Shown: piece by piece, positions 52,762-59,255 of the stretch | How the letters are laid out: every line of letters starts with the position of its first letter | Numbering within the stretch: position 1 is the stretch's first letter | NCBI GenBank assembly: GCA_964527735.1 | Contig: CAZGPG010000001.1 | Location: 248,001-312,000, forward strand | From: JBEBVQ01 sp964527735 | GTDB taxonomy: Bacteria > Bacteroidota > Bacteroidia > Chitinophagales > Chitinophagaceae | Reading direction: 5' to 3' | Length of the DNA stretch: 64,000 bases | The notes under the pieces: model-generated | The model's input: the letters and a program-made list of their open reading frames with translations, nothing else | What the model was told of the DNA's origin: nothing | Databases searched by the model: none | Program-made: the position numbers and the translations under genes

Positions 52762-52908
52762 TTATAGAAACAGGAGTTTTACAAAAAAGTAGAATACGCT
52801 CACGAATGCAATGCACAATGCCGTCAGGCGCATGAGGTTTTGTGTTGGTGCCAGCACCTGTTTGTATACCTGAGCCTTTTCTTTTTTTTGTTTCGGATAT
52901 ATTTTCAT
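52762..52908 (-). CDS. 48-residue single-pass membrane protein
   Basis: A very short gene in the gap between the glycosyltransferase and ligase genes. The ATG is at 52908, 3 bp past the preceding stop, and the TAA at 52762-52764 abuts the GTG of the next gene, so it fits the operon exactly. It has a basic N-terminus (MKIYPKQKKEKAQVYKQ) and one C-terminal membrane helix (LTALCIAFVSVFYFFVKLLFL), giving a cytosolic basic tail and an anchor. No family is known to me. The perfect fit between two neighbours is the main evidence that it is real. A role in the polysaccharide machinery is inferred from context. Confidence 0.7.
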   Translation of the reverse strand: MKIYPKQKKEKAQVYKQVLAPTQNLMRLTALCIAFVSVFYFFVKLLFL

Positions 52909-52911
52909 GCG

Positions 52912-54084
52912 CTATTGTTTTTTCTCTTCATCCACCGATACATGCCGGGTTGCTACAGAATATTTATTCGCTGCTTTTGCTTTTAATAAGGCCTTAAACT
53001 GGTGAAAAATAAATTTAGGAATGTAGCGCAATGAACGATATATCCGTTTATCGGTTTCCGACATCCATAGCGCAATCATAAATCCTGTTGAAAATAAAAT
53101 AAATCCCCCGATCCATATCAGTGCTGCAACCGGATTGATGAAAATATTAACCGAGCAGCAGATCACCGCCAGCATCAGAAAGATGAACAACGGAGGTCTC
53201 AGCAGAACCACTCCGAATAGAAACCGGTTCCGGTCGGCTTTTAAAAATCCGTTCCCCACCATACCGAATCCGCGTGGGAAATAACGGAACCAGGTGTTGA
53301 TCCAGCGCGCCCGTTGTGCTACTAATTGCCCGGACCGGCTTGTTTTCTTGTCATATACAATGGCGGCTTCGTTGTATGCTATTCTGTGGCCTTTGTTTAC
53401 AATGGCTGCCTGCAGTACCTTGTCGAACCCTGCACCGGTCAGGTCCAGATGCTCCAGGCTTTCCCGGTATAAGTTTGTAGTAAACGCCATTCCTGATCCG
53501 GCCAGGGTAGCGGAGGAGCCTGCCCCAAACAATAGTTTGCCATCGTAAAAATGATAGTAAATATCACGGGCAGCATCGAGACAGGCATAAACGGTATCGA
53601 GATTCTCCGGTTTACGAATGCCTTGCACGGCCTTGAACCCTTTGGCGAAAGCATCGTTTAGCCGGTTCAGATACTCCGGATCCACCAGGTTGTCGCTATC
53701 GATAATGGTCAGCCGCTCATGCGGACGGACAAACCGTTGTATAGCGTAAAAATGAGAGCGGGTATTGCTGGCAAGTACGGTCTCCGGGCGCATCAGCATT
53801 ACCCGGTCATCCGCAAACCGGAGATTGGATATGTCGCAATTATCAGCAACAATGTAGATCATGTACCGGCTATAGTTGAGCCGGAGCAATGACTGTACCA
53901 CAGACGGAAGGAGCTGTGTTTGCTCATAGGCAGTGACGATGATCGCATAGTCGGGTTCATGTTCCGCCGTTGCCGAGGTAAAGGGTCTTTTTTTGCGCAG
54001 CAGGTATATCAGCAGCAGCAATAACGGAAAGATCAGGTTGAACCCGATGACCGCCTGAACAATGATCCAGATATAATACAGCAT
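52912..54084 (-). CDS. Membrane glycosyltransferase family 2
   Basis: A 390-residue GT2 with an N-terminal helix (LYYIWIIVQAVIGFNLIFPLLLLLIYLL) and catalytic motifs YAIIVTAYEQTQLLPSV, LTIIDSDNLVDPEYL (DSD site) and QRARWINTWFRYFP. This QxxRW-like stretch is characteristic of processive or polymerising transferases. Two more helices (FIFLMLAVICCSVNIFI, ALIWIGGFILFSTGF) lie toward the C-terminus. The ATG at 54084 follows the Wzc stop by 2 nt; an upstream in-frame GTG/ATG would overlap the Wzc gene by 22 bp. Confidence 0.9.
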   Translation of the reverse strand: MLYYIWIIVQAVIGFNLIFPLLLLLIYLLRKKRPFTSATAEHEPDYAIIVTAYEQTQLLPSVVQSLLRLNYSRYMIYIVADNCDISNLRFADDRVMLMRPETVLASNTRSHFYAIQRFVRPHERLTIIDSDNLVDPEYLNRLNDAFAKGFKAVQGIRKPENLDTVYACLDAARDIYYHFYDGKLLFGAGSSATLAGSGMAFTTNLYRESLEHLDLTGAGFDKVLQAAIVNKGHRIAYNEAAIVYDKKTSRSGQLVAQRARWINTWFRYFPRGFGMVGNGFLKADRNRFLFGVVLLRPPLFIFLMLAVICCSVNIFINPVAALIWIGGFILFSTGFMIALWMSETDKRIYRSLRYIPKFIFHQFKALLKAKAANKYSVATRHVSVDEEKKQ

Positions 54085-54086
54085 AC

Positions 54087-56219
54087 TCACGCTTTGTTCA
54101 GAACCCACCCTGCAAAAACCGTTTCACTATTGCCGATATCTGCTATCTGTTGTTTTTGTGTTTCGCTGATTGCAGTTCCTGCAGGGTATACGGCAATAAT
54201 GCTGTCTGCGTAAGTAAGCCATTCCCTGGCATTGCTTCCCGCTTCTATAGGAGCGGTCTCGATCAGGATAACGTCAAACAGTGAGCGCAGCATATCTGTT
54301 CTTTCTTTTATTGTCGCCTTATCAGCAAGCTCAGACAGTGCGATGTCCCGGTTTTTGTTTGTCATGATATACACCCGTTGGTCGGTGCCGGATATGGCCG
54401 GCATGGCAGCAGAGCCTGCCAGGAAGTCTTCGAGGAGCGGCAGGTGATCGCTGCTGCCGGGTTGTGACGGATGTCTGAAATCTCCTTCAATAACAAGTAC
54501 GCTCTTATGTGTTGCCGCAAAGGCGGCGGCGAGGCTATGTACGACGAAGTCTTTTCCCGAATCGCTCCCAAGCCCGGTTATGGCAAATATTTTTTTGCCG
54601 GGAAGCAGGGATTCCAGCTCAAAGCGTATCATACGGAGATGATCGCGGAATTGCCGGGTGTGCAGATCTGTTTCCTGTACCCAGACCGCCTGCAGATCTT
54701 TTATGGATGCGCTGCGGGGTAGTATACCCAGGATCGGCTGCCCGGTTTTGTTGGCAAGCGTATAGGGGTCGCGGATCGTTTTATCGAGCAGGAAAAGGAT
54801 GAAAAATAAACCAATGCAGAAGACGAAGCTGAGCAGCCCGGAAAATACTACCAGCACCATTTTTTTGGAGGCTTGCAGCTCACCTGGCTCAGCCTGCTCT
54901 ATCTGGCGCAACTGTAAAGGGATACCGGATATGATACTGGCCTGGTTGTATTTCTGAAGCAGTTCGATGTATTCCCGGCCGGTGATGTCAATGCTGCTCT
55001 CATAAGCCTGTATTTCGGCTTCATGGGGTACGAGCGAGTCGAATTTCCTGTTCAGCCGTGCCAGCTCCTGATCTATGGAATGCACACTGTTACGTGCAAG
55101 CTCCAGCGACACTTCCATATTCAGCTTCTGCGTGATCAGGTTTTCTTTTGCTACCATCGGGTTGTATATATATTGGTCGCTTGCTTCGCTGATCTTCGCA
55201 GATAACTCGTTTTTCAATGAATCGAGCCTGGATTTATACCGGCTGTCAAAATTACTCTGGATATACAAGGTGTTGACCGTTTTCATCTGCTCTTTCAGAC
55301 TTACGATCTGCTGGTTGGTACCGCTCAGTGCGCTTTCCAGGTAACGACGGTCTGCGGGGTTGAATTTGGTATCAATATTTTTGAGCGCTGCGGTATAGGA
55401 TATGATATCCTGTTCTGTTATTTCCCTGCGTGTTTCAAAATCTGCGATCTGGCCATAGAGGCTTTTAGCCTGTTCTCCGAGGTTGAGGACACGGTTATGG
55501 ATTTTATACTTTTTCAGACTTTCCATTGTGTTTGCAAGCACGGTTTGTCTTTGCTTCAGCAGCGAGTCGAGAAAGTCTACCGTGCGGGTATTGCTTTCTT
55601 TTACACGACTGGTATAGTAGCTGATAAATTCCGTGCTCAGTGTATTTACTACAAAGGCGGCAAGCTCAGGATCCTCAGCGGTAAATTCGAGATCTATGAA
55701 GTCACTGTTCCCGACACGATATACAGACAGTTTTTTAGACAGCGAATTTTCATCGTACTTCATGGACAGGAGCAACTCGTGCAGCTGCCTTTCTGTTTTG
55801 TTCCAGGCGGATAATTCTTCTTTCCCGGTATGTTTTTGCTTGTAAATGATGATGGCGCTGTCTATAGTTGCTTTATCCAGCTTCCGCATTGCTGAAGAAG
55901 GTTCACGAAAAGGAGTTTCTGCTGTCAGGTCGTGCAGGATCAGTTGATATGAAACCTGGTTCACGATCTTTTTCAACAGGATCATCTGGATAAGATTGTC
56001 AAACTCCTGGTTTATGGAGTGCTGATCCGTACGACTTCCGTCTGCAAGCAGCCGCTCGCCCTGGTCGGCAATACCGGTGGCCATCCGGGCATGCGCGATA
56101 TAGGTATCGGGCAGTGAACGAACAATGAAAAAAGCCGCAATGACCGTTATGGCCGGTATCACGATCAGTATGAGACGGCGCTGATACAGCAGTTTCAGGA
56201 AATCTATTATTTCTTTCAT
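54087..56219 (-). CDS. Wzc-like chain-length/export protein with degenerate BY-kinase domain
   Basis: A 710-residue protein of the polysaccharide co-polymerase family. A first membrane helix (about 16-34), a long periplasmic region with coiled coils (about 215-425), and a second helix (454-477) precede a cytosolic P-loop domain. In that domain the Walker A is GLGSDSGKD (549-557), with Asp in place of Ser/Thr after Lys556. The A' motif is VLVIEGDFR (usual IDADxR) and Walker B is ILIETAP (usual IDTPP). The C-terminal tyrosine cluster that is autophosphorylated in Wzc is absent. It probably regulates polymer length or export without ordinary tyrosine-kinase activity. Its start overlaps the TolC-like gene by 4 bp. 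Confidence 0.88.
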   Translation of the reverse strand: MKEIIDFLKLLYQRRLILIVIPAITVIAAFFIVRSLPDTYIAHARMATGIADQGERLLADGSRTDQHSINQEFDNLIQMILLKKIVNQVSYQLILHDLTAETPFREPSSAMRKLDKATIDSAIIIYKQKHTGKEELSAWNKTERQLHELLLSMKYDENSLSKKLSVYRVGNSDFIDLEFTAEDPELAAFVVNTLSTEFISYYTSRVKESNTRTVDFLDSLLKQRQTVLANTMESLKKYKIHNRVLNLGEQAKSLYGQIADFETRREITEQDIISYTAALKNIDTKFNPADRRYLESALSGTNQQIVSLKEQMKTVNTLYIQSNFDSRYKSRLDSLKNELSAKISEASDQYIYNPMVAKENLITQKLNMEVSLELARNSVHSIDQELARLNRKFDSLVPHEAEIQAYESSIDITGREYIELLQKYNQASIISGIPLQLRQIEQAEPGELQASKKMVLVVFSGLLSFVFCIGLFFILFLLDKTIRDPYTLANKTGQPILGILPRSASIKDLQAVWVQETDLHTRQFRDHLRMIRFELESLLPGKKIFAITGLGSDSGKDFVVHSLAAAFAATHKSVLVIEGDFRHPSQPGSSDHLPLLEDFLAGSAAMPAISGTDQRVYIMTNKNRDIALSELADKATIKERTDMLRSLFDVILIETAPIEAGSNAREWLTYADSIIAVYPAGTAISETQKQQIADIGNSETVFAGWVLNKA

Positions 56220-56920
56220 TGGATTGTTTCAAGTTTTGTGCCCAGCAATTCTTCCAGGCTGCTCTTTGCAATGAGCACTGCCGCCTCTGCTTTTATCTTC
56301 TGTGTCTGATGATCTGCAAACATGATCAGTATCTTGCTGTAAGCATCGAGGTGCTCTTCTCCCTTTTCAAAACGGTACCGGGTGTGCTTGAGCAGGCTCT
56401 CCGCATCCAGTAACGATTGTGCATGGATGCGCAGTATGGACAGCTCCTGTATGTACATGAAATAGCGTTTCTGCACCTCGGCTTCGATGCTCAGATCATA
56501 GACCTCCTTTTCCTGCTCTGCCAGCTTTTTTTCTTCTTTGGCCTGACGCACAATGAATGGTCTTTGCAGTATGCCGCCTATGTTTACGAAAAGCCCTAAC
56601 TGATAGCCGTATAAAAAGTTGGTGTTGAGATTGGGATTGACGAGTCCGCTGTTGCTGGGATTATACAGATAGGACAGTGAGATAATATCGAAATAAGACA
56701 TTTTTGCCTTGGTTACTCCTGCCCGGGCAATATCGATACGTGTATCGAAGGTCTTTACTTTCGGATACGCTTCTTTTGCGGTAGCGATCAGCTTTTCGAG
56801 ATAAGGCCATGATATATCCTGCATCAGCGATTCCTGTGCGCTGCACGGGACGCCTGTCAGGCATAATAACAGGATGAAACAACCTGCCGTTAATCGTTTT
56901 ATAGTATTATACATCTTCAT
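56216..56920 (-). CDS. Short TolC-like outer-membrane protein
   Basis: A 234-residue exported protein with a signal peptide (LTAGCFILLLCLTGVPCSA) and the helical and strand pattern of half a TolC/outer-membrane efflux protein: VTKAKMSYFDIISLSYLYNP and the heptad-rich EVQKRYFMYIQELSILRIHAQSLLDAESLLKHTRYRFEKGEEHLDAYSKI. Ordinary TolC proteins are about 420-480 residues with two such repeats. Here it lies where Wza-type export lipoproteins usually sit and overlaps the Wzc gene (ATGA), so it may be the outer-membrane partner for export. A pore could form only from more subunits; this is inference. Confidence 0.75.
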   Translation of the reverse strand: MKMYNTIKRLTAGCFILLLCLTGVPCSAQESLMQDISWPYLEKLIATAKEAYPKVKTFDTRIDIARAGVTKAKMSYFDIISLSYLYNPSNSGLVNPNLNTNFLYGYQLGLFVNIGGILQRPFIVRQAKEEKKLAEQEKEVYDLSIEAEVQKRYFMYIQELSILRIHAQSLLDAESLLKHTRYRFEKGEEHLDAYSKILIMFADHQTQKIKAEAAVLIAKSSLEELLGTKLETIQ

Positions 56921-57986
56921 GCTGGAACATTGCCGGGATTGTTTTGAATAATATTTTCAGATCGAACCAGATGGAAAATTTCTTTGCATAAAAATTATCC
57001 AGCTTTTTCCGTTCTCTTTCCGACATATCGTCTTTACCGCGCTTGCTGATCTGCCACAAGCCCGTAAGCCCTGCAGGCGCTATGAAGCGCCAGCCCCACT
57101 CATGCGATGTGAGCAGCTCGGCTTCGTATAAAGGTAATGGACGATTGCCGACGGTAGACATATCACCTTTGAAGATGTTGAAAAGCTGTGGTAATTCGTC
57201 CAGGCTTGTTTTGCGCAGCACGCGCCCGATACGGGTGACCCTGGGATCGTTCTTGAATTTGACAAATACGGATTTACCATCCGGATCTTTCTGATCGTAT
57301 TGGTTTAGCCGGTTAAGCTCCGCAAGCCGCTTGTCTGCATCAGGATACATGGAGCGGAACTTGTAAAAGTCAAAAATATGGTACCCTGTTCCTACCCGCT
57401 TACTTTTATAAATGACCGGCCCCCTGGATTCTATTCGTATCAGTATGGCGATAAGCAGGAAAAGAGGGGAGAGCAACAATAGCAATATACCGGAAAACAG
57501 TATGTCGAATATGCGTTTTATAACCGGCATTTTGTAATTAGTATCCACCTGCTCCGATAATTCGGTGAGCTTTGGCCGGATGAGCTTGAATTTAACAAGG
57601 AAGGTCAACCGGTCGGAGATGTCGTTCAACGGAAAATTGCCGGCATAGTAATCGTGCACATTTAGTGCTTTTGCCTTTTTCAACCATTCCGGGTTGCTCT
57701 CTTGTGATATAAGCACGATGATCAGTCCCTTCAGCATGACATTCCTGCGTATTTTTTCGATCCAGGAAAAACAGGATTCTTCCGGGTCTGTTTCAATCAG
57801 CAGTATTTCGGGCAATGACAAAAGAGACTGATCAAGGAGATAAGTTTCAAGTTCCTGCAGGCTTTTTTTATGTTCGACGCGGAATTTTGTGGAGAGCGGA
57901 GCAAGCAGCGTATTGCCCAACATTCCGCTTACTGCGGCGGCAACCCGGATGTTATATGAATCCTGATCCCAGTTAATCGTCTGCAT
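56907..57986 (-). CDS. Initiating sugar transferase fused to an N-terminal receiver-like domain
   Basis: A 359-residue protein. Residues about 150-359 are a polyprenyl-phosphate sugar-1-phosphate transferase of the WcaJ/PssY type (bacterial sugar transferase): one membrane helix (165-184), FDFYKFRSMYPDADKR, the conserved DELPQLFNIFKGDMSTVGNRP block and GLTGLWQ. It should place the first sugar of the repeat unit on undecaprenyl phosphate. Residues about 10-135 look like a receiver domain without its catalytic residues. The acceptor-Asp position is Glu65 (PEILLIETD), the N-terminal acidic pair is absent, and the conserved Lys is missing near HDYYAGNFPL. It overlaps the downstream TolC-like gene by 14 bp and is overlapped by the receiver gene upstream. 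Confidence 0.88.
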   Translation of the reverse strand: MQTINWDQDSYNIRVAAAVSGMLGNTLLAPLSTKFRVEHKKSLQELETYLLDQSLLSLPEILLIETDPEESCFSWIEKIRRNVMLKGLIIVLISQESNPEWLKKAKALNVHDYYAGNFPLNDISDRLTFLVKFKLIRPKLTELSEQVDTNYKMPVIKRIFDILFSGILLLLLSPLFLLIAILIRIESRGPVIYKSKRVGTGYHIFDFYKFRSMYPDADKRLAELNRLNQYDQKDPDGKSVFVKFKNDPRVTRIGRVLRKTSLDELPQLFNIFKGDMSTVGNRPLPLYEAELLTSHEWGWRFIAPAGLTGLWQISKRGKDDMSERERKKLDNFYAKKFSIWFDLKILFKTIPAMFQHEDV

Positions 57987-58365
57987 GTGTATTTTCCATT
58001 TTCAGGATAGAGGAAATGGTTTGTTTCAACATATCGGGATTAAAAGGTTTCCTGAAGTGGGCGTCTACGGGGAAGGGCATCTGACCGACCACTTCATCCA
58101 GGTTCTCGAGGCCCGAAAGTACGATTACCGGCGTGTCACGGTAATATCCGCTGATCTTGAGATTTTTCACAAAAGAAGATCCGTCCAGGTAAGGCATCAA
58201 CAGGTCGGATATGATCAATGCCGGAAAATTGCCTTCTTCCAGCCAGCTGAAGGCATCGATCCCATTGTTCTTACTCACTACGGTGTATTCTTCAGACAGG
58301 ATAAAGTGCAGCAGCTTCAGGATGATCATATCATCATCCACAATAAGTATTTGTTTTTTCTTCAT
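57973..58365 (-). CDS. Receiver-only response regulator
   Basis: A 130-residue stand-alone REC domain with all catalytic residues: the acidic cluster VDDD (10-12), acceptor Asp54 (IISDLLMP), Ser84 and Lys106 (FRKPFNP). It has no output domain. It is the first gene of the polysaccharide operon and overlaps the sugar transferase gene by 14 bp, so it probably acts on that protein or passes phosphate to another component. The hybrid kinase with Hpt domain encoded divergently at 59.3 kb is the nearest candidate phosphodonor. Confidence 0.93.
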   Translation of the reverse strand: MKKKQILIVDDDMIILKLLHFILSEEYTVVSKNNGIDAFSWLEEGNFPALIISDLLMPYLDGSSFVKNLKISGYYRDTPVIVLSGLENLDEVVGQMPFPVDAHFRKPFNPDMLKQTISSILKMENTHADD

Positions 58366-58595
58366 GTAATCGGTATTCCAACGTAATATTACGCCTTCAA
58401 ATGTTTAGTTAATATTTTTTATCAAAATTAAAATTAAATAAAATAGTATAATAATTATGTGTTTTTGCGTTTCATATTATACCACATGTCGTACTTTTGA
58501 TTTAAGACAAATTATGAAAAGGCATAACGATTAATGTCAAGATTGTTTGTCTGTTCACGTATATATATGCTTTACCTAAATATACTGATGTTTAC
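58366..58595. other. Divergent intergenic region upstream of the polysaccharide operon
   Basis: An A/T-rich 230 bp between the receiver gene and the acyltransferase gene. It must hold promoters in both directions, but only near-matches to TAnnTTTG are visible (for example AACATTTG on the minus strand near 58400). No hairpin or gene is evident. Confidence 0.4.
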
Positions 58596-59213
58596 ATGTC
58601 GCGTATTCACGATGTAATAAAAAAGAATCCGGGATTGAAGAAATGGCTGCATGCTTTGCTGGTTGCGGAAAGGGAAGCCCGTCCCCGCCGGTGGGTGCGG
58701 TGGTTCGTCAATCCGTTTTATCATAAAAAAGGAAAGGGAGTCATTATCCGTCGCCGGACAAGACTGGATGTATTTCCGTTTAACCGTTTTGAGGTAGGTG
58801 ATAAATCCGTTATAGAAGACTTCAGCATTATCAATAATGGTGTGGGAGATGTGCTTATCGGGCAGCATTCCCTTATTGGTATAAGTAATGTCATTATCGG
58901 GCCGGTAACCATAGGCAACCATGTTATTTTTGCGCAGCATATAGTGGCCAGCGGCCTGAATCATGGGTACGAAGATATTACAGTACCGGTTCGCGACCAA
59001 AAAGTACGTACGGCGCCTATCCATATCGGAGATGCGTGCTGGATCGGCGCCAATGTGGTATTGACGGCAGGTGTTTCGGTCGGGAGCCATTCGGTTATCG
59101 GAGCCGGCTCGGTAGTTACCAAAGACATTCCCGCCTATGCTGTGGCTGCCGGAAATCCCGCCCGGGTCATCAGACAATATGACCACGGGAAAAAAGAATG
59201 GCTTCGTTTTTGA
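58596..59213 (+). CDS. Left-handed beta-helix acyltransferase (WcaF/NodL-like)
   Basis: A 205-residue hexapeptide-repeat acyltransferase. Repeats of the [LIV]GxxxxI type run from about residue 80 (VGDKSVIEDFSI) through VLIGQHSLIGISNVIIGPVTIGNHVIF and on to HIGDACWIGANVVLTAGVSVGSHSVIGAGSVVTKD, ending with AAGNPARVI. His in NHGY (SGLNHGYEDI) is a likely catalytic residue. It probably adds acetyl or another acyl group to a sugar of the nearby polysaccharide. It is transcribed away from the minus-strand operon and 42 bp before the hybrid kinase gene. Confidence 0.9.
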   Translation: MSRIHDVIKKNPGLKKWLHALLVAEREARPRRWVRWFVNPFYHKKGKGVIIRRRTRLDVFPFNRFEVGDKSVIEDFSIINNGVGDVLIGQHSLIGISNVIIGPVTIGNHVIFAQHIVASGLNHGYEDITVPVRDQKVRTAPIHIGDACWIGANVVLTAGVSVGSHSVIGAGSVVTKDIPAYAVAAGNPARVIRQYDHGKKEWLRF

Positions 59214-59255
59214 TCATTATTTATTGTTGGGGTTTAATAAACGTGCAAAGTTTGT

